Counted from the first letter of the stretch, positions 7,255-14,745 are shown. The stretch: 15,122 bases of DNA from DATGEP01 sp035310125 (GCA_035310125.1 DATGEP010000277.1:1-15122); one strand, 5' to 3'. Numbers and translations are program-made. The notes: generated by a model not told the origin, from the sequence alone.

Positions 7255-7812
7255 CTACACCGCGCGGATTTCCTGCTCTTTGGCCTGACCAACCCTGTCG
7301 AGCTCCGCGATGTACTTGTCGGTCAGCTTTTGCAGCCGGTCGGTTCCGCGCTTATACTCGTCCGCCGAAATATCTTTCTTCTTTTCCTGGTCTTTGAGAT
7401 GGTGATCGCCGTCGCGGCGGCAGTTGCGCACCGCTACCTTGGCCTCCTCCACCTTTTTATCAACGACTTTCGCCAGCTCTTTGCGCCGCTCCTCCGTCAA
7501 AGGCGGCAGCACGATCCGAATCACCTGCCCATCATTGTTGGGATTCAGGCCCAGGTCGCTCTTCTGAATGGCCTTCTCGATATCGCCGAGCACCTTGCGA
7601 TCCCACGGCTGAATAGTCAGGGTGCGCGCGTCGGTTGCATGAATAGCCGCGATATTTTGCAACGGCGTTGGGTTCCCATAATACTCGACGGCCAGCCGCT
7701 CCACCAGCGTTGGGCTGGCGCGCCCCGTGCGCAGCGTCGAGAGGTCGCGCTGCAGCGCCTCGATAGCGCCTTTCATGCGGTGCTCTACATCCGCGAATAC
7801 GTCATCCGCCAT
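7255..7812 (-). CDS. frr: Ribosome recycling factor
   Basis: RRF, together with EF-G, splits post-termination ribosomes. The 185-residue length from the ATG at 7810-7812 equals the usual family length, which decides the start. An open frame continues upstream to 7986 but overlaps the end of pyrH and is not RRF-like. Visible motifs are LRTGRASPTLVERL (27-40), YYGNPTPLQNIAAI (44-57), LTIQPWD (65-71) and IRIVLPPLTEERRKEL (98-113). VRNCRRDGDHHLK (128-140) follows, where Ile is more usual than Cys131, then QKLTDKYIAELD (161-172). The GGAGGGAG ribosome-binding-like run lies 13-20 nt upstream. It follows pyrH by 70 nt, which include a nested hairpin, and precedes uppS, the standard order. Confidence 0.97.
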   Translation of the reverse strand: MADDVFADVEHRMKGAIEALQRDLSTLRTGRASPTLVERLAVEYYGNPTPLQNIAAIHATDARTLTIQPWDRKVLGDIEKAIQKSDLGLNPNNDGQVIRIVLPPLTEERRKELAKVVDKKVEEAKVAVRNCRRDGDHHLKDQEKKKDISADEYKRGTDRLQKLTDKYIAELDRVGQAKEQEIRAV

Positions 7813-7835
7813 AGATTTCTCTTGCTCCCTCCAAT

Positions 7836-7867
7836 CGCGTCCCAATCGCGCCATCGCGACAGACGCG
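7836..7867 (-). other. Nested hairpin in the pyrH-frr spacer
   Basis: An outer stem, CGCGTC (7836-7841) with GACGCG (7862-7867), encloses an inner stem, TCGCG (7846-7850) with CGCGA (7855-7859), and a CCAT loop. It sits a few bases before the frr ribosome-binding region and could act in mRNA processing or partial termination. No T-run follows. Confidence 0.4.
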
Positions 7868-7882
7868 GGAACGAGAATAGCG

Positions 7883-8638
7883 CTACTCTGCCCAGACAAC
7901 ATCATCCCCATCGGGCAGTGAATGCACCAGCGTGCCTCGTTGCTCACCACGCACGATAGCGGCCACGCTGCCAGGTTCCGCCACATCGAAGACGACGATG
8001 GGCAAATGGTTGTCTTTGCACAGCGCGAGCGCGGTGCTGTCCATCACCGTCAGCCCCATCGTCAGCGCTCGCATGTAGCTAAGCTCACGAAAGCGACGGG
8101 CATTGGGATTGCGCTTAGGATCGTCATTGTAGACACCATCCACCTTGGTGGCCTTGAGCAGCACCTGACAATGCAGCTCGACAGCTCGCAGCGCGGCGGG
8201 CGTGTCCGTCGTGAAATAGGGATTACCCATGCCGGCGGCCAGGATAACCACGCGCCCCTTCTCCAGATGGCGAATGGCGCGCCGGCGTATGAATGGCTCA
8301 GCCACCGACGGCATTTCGATGCCAGTCTGCACCCGCGTGTCCAGGCCCGCCTTCTCCAGCGCGTCTTGCAGGGCCAGCGCATTGATGACGGTCGCGAGCA
8401 TGCCCATGTAATCAGACTGGGCGCGATCCATCATACCGCCCTCGGCGGCGGGCTTGCCGCGCCAGATGTTGCCGCCGCCAATCACAATAGCGACTTCGAC
8501 GCCCAACGCATGCACCTGTACCAGCTCATCCGCCAGATATTTCAAGACGGCGGTGTCAATGCCAAAGCCCTGCTCGCCCATGAGAGCTTCGCCGCTGAGC
8601 TTGAGCAGCACGCGCTGGTAAGTGGTTGCCGGCGCCAT
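7883..8638 (-). CDS. pyrH: Uridylate (UMP) kinase
   Basis: Bacterial UMP kinase phosphorylates UMP to UDP using ATP and belongs to the amino-acid-kinase fold. The 251-residue protein shows RVLLKLSGEALMG (9-21), the Gly-rich VIGGGNIWRG (52-61), DYMGMLATVINALALQDALE (76-95) and the acceptor-binding GNPYFTTDTPAALRA (138-152). KATKVDGVYNDDPKR (162-176) and LTVMDSTALALCKDNHLPIVVF (196-217) complete the family pattern. The ATG has GAGGAGAGG 2-10 nt upstream. It lies between tsf (126 nt upstream, with a strong hairpin in the spacer) and frr, the common bacterial order that couples pyrimidine nucleotide and translation genes. Nothing looks degenerate. Confidence 0.97.
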   Translation of the reverse strand: MAPATTYQRVLLKLSGEALMGEQGFGIDTAVLKYLADELVQVHALGVEVAIVIGGGNIWRGKPAAEGGMMDRAQSDYMGMLATVINALALQDALEKAGLDTRVQTGIEMPSVAEPFIRRRAIRHLEKGRVVILAAGMGNPYFTTDTPAALRAVELHCQVLLKATKVDGVYNDDPKRNPNARRFRELSYMRALTMGLTVMDSTALALCKDNHLPIVVFDVAEPGSVAAIVRGEQRGTLVHSLPDGDDVVWAE

Positions 8639-8717
8639 GTCCTCTCCTCATCTGTAGGTGACGTACATGGCTGCGTTCGCACATGCCAGCCCAGCCGTGT
8701 ACCGCCGCGAGCGCCCG

Positions 8718-8749
8718 CGTTGGAGGCGCCACGCTGGCTGCCTCCAACG
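8718..8749 (-). other. Long hairpin in the tsf-pyrH spacer
   Basis: A perfect 10-bp stem, CGTTGGAGGC (8718-8727) with GCCTCCAACG (8740-8749), continues inward as GCCA/TGGC (8728-8731/8735-8738) with a CGC triloop and one bulged T. This makes a 14-bp stem. It lies just after the tsf stop on the transcribed strand. There is no T-run, so it could stabilise the mRNA end, be processed, or weakly terminate. Confidence 0.5.
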
Positions 8750-8764
8750 AGCCCCCGCTGTATC

Positions 8765-9361
8765 TTACGCGCCCAGCGCGTACCGCGTGAAGCGCCGCAC
8801 GACGATGTTCTCGCCCGTCTTGCGGATCACGTCGTCTACGAGCTTGCCAACCAGCACCTTGTCATCTTTCACCCAAGGCTGCTCCAGCAACACCTGCGCG
8901 GCAAGGTGCTTCTTGACCTTCCCTTCGACAATCTGCTCGCGCAGCTTCTCCGGTCGCTTTTGCACCTCTGGGTCATTCATCGCCTCTTCGCGCAGCGTGT
9001 TCATCGTCTGCTGCGGCACATCGGCGAAGCTGACATATTTCGGGTCCGTGCCAGCAATCTGCATCACCAGCTCTTTCGCCAGCGTCTTGAACTCGTCGCT
9101 GCGCGCCACAAAGTCGGTGCTGCAATTCAGCTCCAGCAGCACACCCAGGTTGCCGCCGTGATGGATATATGACGTAACAAGCCCCTGCACCGTCTCACGG
9201 TCAGCGGACTTCATCTTCTCAGCGCGCTTGGCGCCTCTCTCGTCGAGAATCTTGACAGCCTCCTCGAACGTCTTGGCGTCCGTGAGGGCTTTCTTGCAAT
9301 CGGCAAAGCCGGCGCCGGTCGCTTCACGCAGCTTGGCGACATCTTTCGCGGTAGCTTCCAT
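8765..9361 (-). CDS. tsf: Translation elongation factor Ts
   Basis: EF-Ts is the guanine nucleotide exchange factor that regenerates EF-Tu-GTP. The N-terminal UBA-like domain holds LREATGAGFADCKKAL (11-26); the usual GMMDCK reads GFADCK here. The exchange-domain signature is SYIHHGGNLGVLLELNCSTD (64-83) followed by FVA. TDF, the EF-Tu-contacting motif, is intact. At 198 residues it is the short form (like that of Thermus), lacking the second half of the long core found in E. coli. The ATG at 9359-9361 has GAGGAG about 13 nt upstream, a longish spacing. It follows rpsB after an unusually long 293-nt spacer with hairpins, so separate control is possible. Confidence 0.97.
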   Translation of the reverse strand: MEATAKDVAKLREATGAGFADCKKALTDAKTFEEAVKILDERGAKRAEKMKSADRETVQGLVTSYIHHGGNLGVLLELNCSTDFVARSDEFKTLAKELVMQIAGTDPKYVSFADVPQQTMNTLREEAMNDPEVQKRPEKLREQIVEGKVKKHLAAQVLLEQPWVKDDKVLVGKLVDDVIRKTGENIVVRRFTRYALGA

Positions 9362-9450
9362 CGTTGTATATGTACTCCTCGATGCCTACCCCGCCCGGAG
9401 CAAACGCATTCGTCGCCGCTCCTCCGCGGGCATTACGGCCCGGCGCGACT

Positions 9451-9456
9451 ATCGTA
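9451..9456 (-). promoter_or_regulatory. Possible extended -10 box for tsf
   Basis: On the minus strand, TGG-TACGAT fits an extended -10 (TGn plus a -10-like hexamer) downstream of the terminator-like hairpin and about 90 nt before tsf. I see no convincing -35 box, so this is weak. Confidence 0.2.
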
Positions 9457-9511
9457 CCACGAAGGCGGCGCCACATGTGCGCACCTGAATGCCACGACCT
9501 AAGCACACAAA

Positions 9512-9539
9512 CGCGCGGCACACCGGGCTGTGCCGCGCG
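9512..9539 (-). terminator. Terminator/attenuator-like hairpin between rpsB and tsf
   Basis: Read on the minus strand, a perfect 11-bp stem (CGCGCGGCACA and TGTGCCGCGCG, 9512-9522/9529-9539) with a 6-nt loop is followed by TTTGTGTGCTT. This is the best intrinsic-terminator candidate in the window. A second hairpin, CCTTCCC/GGGAAGG (9567-9573/9581-9587), lies just upstream. Partial termination would lower tsf relative to rpsB unless tsf has its own promoter. Confidence 0.6.
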
Positions 9540-9654
9540 GAGAAAGATCCTAACGCCTCTAGGCCGCCTTCCCACGCCGCGGGAAGGGCCGGATCGGACC
9601 CTGACGTACCCGAACACAATCAGCAAGCCAGGAGCAAGCTCCACGACGCGATAG

Positions 9655-10593
9655 CTACGCCTCTACGGGCGTCTCGCTGGTGGCGGATGCCTCGCCAGTA
9701 GCCGCCGCTTCGCTGGTGGCAGTCGTTTCGCCAGTAGCGGTCGCCTCGCCCGTTGCCGCTGTTCCGTTCGTCGCGGGCGCCTCGCTGTCCGCCGTTGCGG
9801 CGGGCGCCTCCGCGCCTGGCTCCAGGCCGAACTCTTCCAGCGCGACGGGCGGGGCTGTCACCCTGCCCTCGTGTCCACCGTCTTCGCGATCCTTGACGGC
9901 TGCCTCGCGCAGGCGGCGTCCCTCAGCGGCAGCCTCCGCGATCTTGCTGCAGAGCAGGCGCACCGCGCGGATGGCGTCATCGTTGGCTGGGATCGGGTAA
10001 TCCATCTCATCCGGGTCGGTATTCGTATCCGCCAGCGCGATGACGGGAATCTCCAACCGGCGTGCCTCCTCGACGGCGGTGTGCTCTTTCTTCGTGTCAA
10101 CCACGAAGATGGCGCCCGGCAGCCGGCGCATCGTCTTGATGCCGCCCAGGATGCGCTCCAGCCGCTCGCGCTCGTCCTCTAGCTTCTGCGCCTCTTTCTT
10201 GGGCAGCCGCTCGAAGTCACCGCGCTCTTTGCGGTCCTCCAGCTCACGCAGGTACTTGATACGCTTCTGGATAGTCTCGAAGTTCGTCAGCATACCGCCG
10301 AGCCACCGCTGATTGACGTAAAACTGCCCGCTGGACTGCGCTGCCTCCTGAATGGCCTCCTGCGCCTGCTTCTTCGTTCCCACGAACAGCAGCGTATCGC
10401 CGTTGGCGATGAGACTGACGACAAACTTGTGCGCCTCGTTCAGGCGCGCCACCGTCTGCTGGAGATCAAGGATGTGAATGCCATTGCGCGCGGTGAAAAT
10501 GAACGGGCGCATCTTCGGATTCCAGCGGCGCGTCTGGTGCCCGAAATGGACGCCGGCCTCCAGCAGTTGTTTCATAGTTGCGACATTTGCCAC
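9655..10593 (-). CDS. rpsB: Small ribosomal subunit protein S2 with repetitive C-terminal tail
   Basis: S2 (uS2) binds the 30S subunit near the head-body junction and helps recruit S1. Family motifs are clear: MKQLLEAGVHFGHQTRRWNP (7-26), FTARNGIHILDLQQT (33-47), LLFVGTKKQAQ (68-78), VNQRWLGGMLTN (93-104), ILGGIKTMRRLP (148-159) and DTNTDPDEMDYPIPANDDA (189-207). I chose GTG at 10591-10593 because GGGAGG lies 11 nt upstream and the product then begins MANVATMKQLLEAG, matching the usual S2 start. The in-frame ORF to 10782 and the ATG at 10573-10575 are less likely. The core ends near residue 255. A low-complexity Ala/Thr/Glu tail follows, with five hexapeptide repeats (TGEATA-like, 281-310). 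First gene of the cluster. Confidence 0.96.
   Translation of the reverse strand: MANVATMKQLLEAGVHFGHQTRRWNPKMRPFIFTARNGIHILDLQQTVARLNEAHKFVVSLIANGDTLLFVGTKKQAQEAIQEAAQSSGQFYVNQRWLGGMLTNFETIQKRIKYLRELEDRKERGDFERLPKKEAQKLEDERERLERILGGIKTMRRLPGAIFVVDTKKEHTAVEEARRLEIPVIALADTNTDPDEMDYPIPANDDAIRAVRLLCSKIAEAAAEGRRLREAAVKDREDGGHEGRVTAPPVALEEFGLEPGAEAPAATADSEAPATNGTAATGEATATGETTATSEAAATGEASATSETPVEA
9664..9753 (-). repeat. 18-nt tandem repeats coding the S2 hexapeptide tail
   Basis: Five 18-nt units encode TGEATA, TGETTA, TSEAAA, TGEASA and TSETPV. Ser and Gly alternate through most of the units, so the better DNA period is 36 nt. Copies differ mostly in two or three codon positions, suggesting tandem expansion followed by drift. 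Confidence 0.8.
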
Positions 10594-10753
10594 GATGAGC
10601 GAATCCTCCCTTAACTGTCCTCCGCCTCCTTCATTCCGCACGGGAGCGCCGCGCGCCCGAATGCGCGCAAGCGCCAGGCCCCGCCTGGTCAGGAAGCGTG
10701 TGAGGTATGGTGTGCGCACCGCGCGTGTTGTCGCCTGGGCGCGCACCCGAAGC

Positions 10754-10782
10754 AGTATATCACATTCGGGAGGCAAGCGCAA
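10754..10782 (-). promoter_or_regulatory. Sigma70-like promoter for the rpsB cluster
   Basis: On the minus strand, TTGCGC (10777-10782), a 17-nt spacer and TATACT (10754-10759) form a good -35/-10 pair. The -10 is preceded by TGA, as in an extended -10. Transcription would start near 10747 and leave a leader of about 150 nt before the GTG of rpsB. It is the only strong candidate near this cluster. Confidence 0.65.
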
Positions 10783-11557
10783 TCAAAAGCAACGCGCCGC
10801 CCAGGGTCTTTTCATGCGAGTAGGGTCCGACCAGAGCAGCCGGACCCTTGACCACTCCACCCCACCAGAATGACGCCAGGAGCGTCCTTTCCAGTGACAG
10901 GCTCCTCGCGCCGGGCGATCCACCACTACCCTCACCGCGACACACACGCCCGGCGCCGCTCTTCTCGCTCTCCGAGCTGTACTGGCGACATCCACATCCC
11001 CGCGGACACCACCGCTACCCGCCAGTCGCTCAGATGACAGCCACCGCCAGCCCGCTCATCACATCCAGCGGAAGAGCCGCCCGCCACGGCACGCTCGCAC
11101 CCGGTCCCATCCCCACCAGACCACACCGCCAGAGCGCGAACCGCCGAGCCACAACAACCCACAATGACTCCTCGCGCCAGCTCATCGCCACAACCACCAG
11201 GCTCCCACATGCTAAGACCGGCGCGTCTGTCGTTTCCCAGATGAGCCATCCCCACCAATCACTCGGCGGGGATATACTCCGCCGTGTAGTCTAACAGGTC
11301 TGCCGCAAGCATGTATGAAACCGGGCCTTCATTTGATGACAGCTCATTCATGAAGAACGCGAAAACTCCGGGCTGCTCGAACGGGAGATTCTGACAGTTC
11401 GTTCATACAGGATGAAGCTATGATGCCATGCTTTCCAAATCCGGAATGTCACGCGGCATACCGTGTGCTGGTTGTTGCATATCGCCACCCCGAACCGCTC
11501 CCGTTACCGTTGTACGATAGGGGGGACGGCTTGCGGCTGGTGGCTGGCGAGTAGCGC
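10783..11557. other. Gene-free block between rpsB and ppx, rich in stable hairpins
   Basis: No convincing gene lies in this 775-nt stretch; the open frames on both strands lack protein-like composition. Strong inverted repeats crowd its left part. They are AGGGTCCG/CGGACCCT (10822-10829/10841-10848), AGGAGC/GCTCCT (10878-10883/10901-10906), the 10-bp GCGCCGGGCG/CGCCCGGCGC (10908-10917/10947-10956) and ACTGGCG/CGCCAGT (10981-10987/11020-11026). CGGCGG/CCGCCG (11264-11269/11279-11284) follows further right. A 12-mer, CCATCCCCACCA, occurs at 11107-11118 and 11246-11257, with a near copy at 10857-10867. It could be a structured non-coding RNA on the minus strand or a regulatory region. I could not match it to RNase P RNA, tmRNA, SRP RNA or a known riboswitch. 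Confidence 0.5.
11338..11412. repeat. Pair of imperfect 20-nt direct repeats upstream of ppx
   Basis: GACAGCTCATTCATGAAGAA (11338-11357) and GACAGTTCGTTCATACAGGA (11393-11412) match at 15 of 20 positions and are 55 nt apart, about five helical turns. GTATGAA at 11313-11319 is the reverse complement of TTCATAC at 11402-11408. They might be protein-binding sites, with no further support. Confidence 0.35.
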
Positions 11558-12589
11558 ATGGACGAAAGAAGGCGGGCTGTGGTTTTTGAGCAGGTTCCTC
11601 TCCTGGCGGCGATTGACGTTGGCAGCAACACGATTCACCTGGTGGTCGCGCGGCTCACGCCGGATGGACGCGGCCTGCGGACCGTAGCCGATGAGCTAGA
11701 TCTCACACGATTGGGCGAGGATGTGAGCGCAACCGGCGCGATAGGTGACGAGCGGCAGGCACGCGCGGTCGCCGTTATTCGTGAGCAGGTCGCGCTGGCG
11801 CACGCGAAGGGCGCGACGACTATCCTGGGCATCGCGACCGAAGGGGTGCGTGCCGCGGGAAACGCGCAGGCGTTCCTGGAGCATATCCAGACAGAGACGG
11901 GCCTGGCGCTGACACTGATCTCCGGCGACCAGGAGGCCGCGCTCACCTACTGGGGCGCATCAAGCGGACTGCCACCTTCAGACAAGCACCGCGCCGTGGT
12001 GGACCTGGGCGGCGGCAGCCTGGAAATCGTGATTGGCTCCGGCGCGGTCATCCGCTGGCGGATCTCAGTACCGCTCGGCTCCGGCGCGATGCGCAGCACG
12101 TATGCGCCCGCCGATCCACCCGTCGCGGCTGAGCTGGCGGCGGTACGCGCTGTCGTGATGGAGACACTACGACCGCTCGATCTACCGTTGCCTGTCGCCT
12201 CCGCGCTCGCTTGCGGCGGCACCGCGACGACGCTGCTGACGCTGGCCGCACACGCCTTAGGTGTGCCGCCCACCACTGATACAGCTGGTGAGGCCAACGG
12301 CGATGAGGAGTGGGATAGCCAGAACAATTTGACTCGTGAGCGGCTGGAGACACTGATCGAGCTGCTCCGGCGCCACTCATCAACGGAGATCGGCGCGCGG
12401 TACGGAATTGATCCGGCGCGGGCGCGGCTGCTGGGGGCCGGAGCGACCGTGCTGCTAGGCGCGATGGACCGGCTCGGCATGGACACGCTGCGCGTCAGCC
12501 AGCGTGGCGTCCGCGAGGGGGCGCTGCTGGCATATGCGCATGCCGGCGACCGCTGGCTGGAAGCCGCGACCAGCGGCGCCGGTTGGTAG
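11558..12589 (+). CDS. ppx: Exopolyphosphatase / guanosine pentaphosphate phosphatase family (Ppx/GppA)
   Basis: Ppx/GppA enzymes hydrolyse terminal phosphates from polyphosphate or convert pppGpp to ppGpp. They have an actin-like ATPase fold. Motifs seen: LAAIDVGSNTIHLVVARL (16-33, phosphate-1 loop), ATEGVRAAGNAQAFL (93-107), LISGDQEAALTYWGA (120-134, with the likely catalytic Glu126), VVDLGGGSLEIVIG (147-160, phosphate-2 loop) and the terminal GVREGALL. At 343 residues it is the short two-domain form, without the HD-like C-terminal domain of E. coli Ppx. The ATG at 11558 lacks a strong ribosome-binding site; in-frame GTG codons a few residues in are alternatives. It is convergent with the acyl-CoA ligase gene, only 12 nt apart. 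I cannot tell Ppx from GppA activity by sequence alone. Confidence 0.92.
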   Translation: MDERRRAVVFEQVPLLAAIDVGSNTIHLVVARLTPDGRGLRTVADELDLTRLGEDVSATGAIGDERQARAVAVIREQVALAHAKGATTILGIATEGVRAAGNAQAFLEHIQTETGLALTLISGDQEAALTYWGASSGLPPSDKHRAVVDLGGGSLEIVIGSGAVIRWRISVPLGSGAMRSTYAPADPPVAAELAAVRAVVMETLRPLDLPLPVASALACGGTATTLLTLAAHALGVPPTTDTAGEANGDEEWDSQNNLTRERLETLIELLRRHSSTEIGARYGIDPARARLLGAGATVLLGAMDRLGMDTLRVSQRGVREGALLAYAHAGDRWLEAATSGAGW

Positions 12590-12601
12590 CTACGCTCGCG
12601 G

Positions 12602-14518
12602 TCATCCCGCCGCCATAGGCGCTTCGGCTGCGACGAGGGTTGTCACCTCGTAGCCGGTGGGATCGGCGGCGTACATGCCTTCGACCTCGCTGGCGTACTT
12701 GCGCTGTACGACGCGTCGCTTGAGCTTGAGCGTCGGCGTCAGCTCTTCGGATTCGGCGGTCCACTCGGTTGGCAGGATGGTGAAGCGCTTGATCTGCTCG
12801 ATGCGCGAGAGGTGTCCGTTGGCCTGCTCGACGCCGCGCCGCACCGCGTCTACTACGTCGGGATGCGCGGATAGCTCGGCGGGTGAGGCGGCGGATATAC
12901 CGTGCGCCCTCGCCCACGCGGGCGCCACTTCTGGATCGAGGACGATGAGCGCGGTGAGGTAGCTATGCCCATCGCCGACGGCAATCGCCTGTCCCACCAG
13001 CGGATTGCTCTTGAGTAGCGCCTCAATATTCGCTGGCGAGATGTTCTTGCCGCTGGAGGTGATAATCAGCTCCTTTTTGCGGTCCACAATGCGATAGTAG
13101 TCATCGTCGTCCACCACGACCACGTCGCCGGTATGCAGCCAGCCCTCGGAATCTATCGCATCGGCAGTGCGTGCCGGGTCGCGGTAGTAGCCAGGCATGA
13201 GGTTGCCGCCGCGCACCAATAGCTCGCCGTCTTCAGCCACTTTCGCCTCGACGCCAGGCAGTGTCGGGCCGGCGGTGCCGAGCTTGTAATGCTCCGGAAG
13301 GTTCGCGGTGGCCGGGCCGGTCAGCTCGCTCATGCCCCACACCTCGACGAGCGGTAGGCCAATCGAAGCGAAGAAGACCAGCACATCAATGGGTGTCGGG
13401 GCAGTGCTGGTGTATGCGATGTGGCACTGATCCAGCCCAATCTTGCCGCGAATGGCAGTCAACACCGGCGCCAGCGCCTCCACTTTTGCCGCCAGCTCTG
13501 GCGGCACCGGCTCGCCGTGCAGCTCTAGCTCCACTTTCTGGCGACTGGCGGCAAGGGCCGCCTGGAGCATCGCCTTGCGCTGCTCATCCTGCTCCGCCGC
13601 GATGCCAAGCTGAATGCCGGCCTGGAACTTTTCCCAGACGCGGGGCACGCCGACGAAGACAGTTGGGCGAACCTCAAGCAGCGAGGGGAGAAGCTGCGTT
13701 GTGTCTGGTACGAGATGGTTAGTGGCGGCGATGTAGATGGCATTCCAGTGCGTGGTAAAACGCTCGGCGATATGGGCGAGCGGCAGGTAGGAAAGCTCGC
13801 GCTCATGCGGCTGGTAGCCTGGGGGGACGCGGCCTGTGGAGTCGCAGGTCCAGAGGATGTTGTAATGCGTGTAGATGACGCCCTTGGGTGTCCCAGTGGT
13901 TCCTGACGTGTAGATGAGCGCGATGATGTCATCGGGGCGCACGCGCTGCCAGGAGACATCGAAGGCGCCGGGGTAGATGGAGGCAACACGCCGGCCATTT
14001 TCGAGCAATTTTTGCCAGCTCATTACCCAGCCGCTGGTATCGTCCGCATCGTCTTCCATCAGTACGACATGGCGCAGGTTAGGGATTTGGTCGCGAATGG
14101 CGAGGAACTTCTCCAGATAGGTGCGGTTTTCGAGGAAGGCGACCGTGCCGCCGCAATGGCCGGCGATGTACGCGATCTGCTCAGGGGCGAGGGTGTTGTA
14201 GATGCTCACGGCGGCGCCAGCGGCATGCGCAATGGCAAGGTCGGCGATCAGATGCTCGGCGCGGTTGGCCGCCATGATAAGTCCGAAGTCACCTGGCTGG
14301 AAGCCCAGCTGCAACAAGCCCAGCGTGGCATCGCGAACCTGCTCGCGGTACTGCGCCCAGGTCAGCGCCTGCCAACCGTCAGATGTGCGCCACTTGAGCG
14401 CGTCCTCATTGGCATGTTTGGCGGCGACATCTCTGAAGAGGCTGGGCACGGTCTGCCCGGCAATGTTCGCGTCAATCTCGACTCGTTCGGCGGCGATGTC
14501 TCGCGTCGGCTCTCCCAT
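12602..14518 (-). CDS. Long-chain fatty-acid-CoA ligase (AMP-forming)
   Basis: This adenylate-forming enzyme activates fatty acids to acyl-CoA via an acyl-AMP intermediate. The 638-residue protein carries the ANL-superfamily motifs in order: P-loop IYTSGTTGTPKGVIYTH (202-218), YLPLAHIAER (244-253), YTSTAPTP (369-376), VEVWGMSELTGPAT (391-404), GWLHTGDVV (459-467) and DRKKELIITSSGKNISPANI (479-498). The lysine-containing C-terminal LTPTLKLKRR completes the set. The layout is that of FadD15/FAA1-type long-chain synthetases with a long linker between domains. I chose the ATG at 14516-14518, with GGGAG about 8 nt upstream, over an ATG 35 codons further upstream that adds a non-conserved stretch. 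It is monocistronic here and convergent with ppx. Chain-length preference is not readable. Confidence 0.93.
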   Translation of the reverse strand: MGEPTRDIAAERVEIDANIAGQTVPSLFRDVAAKHANEDALKWRTSDGWQALTWAQYREQVRDATLGLLQLGFQPGDFGLIMAANRAEHLIADLAIAHAAGAAVSIYNTLAPEQIAYIAGHCGGTVAFLENRTYLEKFLAIRDQIPNLRHVVLMEDDADDTSGWVMSWQKLLENGRRVASIYPGAFDVSWQRVRPDDIIALIYTSGTTGTPKGVIYTHYNILWTCDSTGRVPPGYQPHERELSYLPLAHIAERFTTHWNAIYIAATNHLVPDTTQLLPSLLEVRPTVFVGVPRVWEKFQAGIQLGIAAEQDEQRKAMLQAALAASRQKVELELHGEPVPPELAAKVEALAPVLTAIRGKIGLDQCHIAYTSTAPTPIDVLVFFASIGLPLVEVWGMSELTGPATANLPEHYKLGTAGPTLPGVEAKVAEDGELLVRGGNLMPGYYRDPARTADAIDSEGWLHTGDVVVVDDDDYYRIVDRKKELIITSSGKNISPANIEALLKSNPLVGQAIAVGDGHSYLTALIVLDPEVAPAWARAHGISAASPAELSAHPDVVDAVRRGVEQANGHLSRIEQIKRFTILPTEWTAESEELTPTLKLKRRVVQRKYASEVEGMYAADPTGYEVTTLVAAEAPMAAG

Positions 14519-14676
14519 GTGCGCATCTCCCGCTTGGCTACACTGCAACGACAGGACTACAGCGACAACGGTAATGGTCTCGTTGGGACGGGGATCTGAT
14601 GAGGCGGTCTTGCTGGCTTCCACAGTACGCTGTGCCGCGCTCCTATGTCAATCTGCTGGAAAGTTACAATCGTGAC
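14519..14676. other. Upstream region of the acyl-CoA ligase gene
   Basis: These 158 nt separate the ligase start from the first palindromic repeat. On the minus strand a TTGTCG and a TGTAGC lie near 14530-14560, but their 20-nt spacing is too long for a confident promoter. No gene is seen. Confidence 0.25.
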
Positions 14677-14745
14677 GGTTGCCGATTCTGCCGGAATGTG
14701 AAAATCGGTGGCGGTTTTTGCCGGAATGGGTTCGTCACCGCCGGC

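Noticed and set aside
7813..7986. N-terminal extension of frr in the same open frame
   Set aside because: It overlaps the pyrH 3' end, lacks RRF similarity, and the ATG at 7812 gives exactly the usual 185 residues.
7922..9172. 416-residue plus-strand open frame opposite tsf and pyrH
   Set aside because: It is an antisense shadow of two clear essential genes, with His/Arg-rich, non-protein-like composition.
10594..10782. Longer S2 starting at the ATG at 10782
   Set aside because: The added 63 residues overlap the likely promoter and are Arg-rich without S2 similarity; GTG at 10593 has a good ribosome-binding site.
10800..11290. RNase P RNA, tmRNA, SRP RNA or T-box on the minus strand
   Set aside because: The length and hairpins prompted a check, but I could not find the GGAAAGUCC P4 core, a tRNA-like end, the GGAAG SRP loop, or the AGGGTGGNACCGCG T-box.
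10848..11294. 148-residue plus-strand ORF upstream of ppx
   Set aside because: Rich in Pro/His/Thr/Arg with no ribosome-binding site and no domain; the opposite-strand frame (10932-11258) is equally poor. The region looks non-coding.
14519..14623. 35-codon N-terminal extension of the acyl-CoA ligase
   Set aside because: The ATG at 14518 has a GGGAG site at proper distance, and the extension lacks family similarity.
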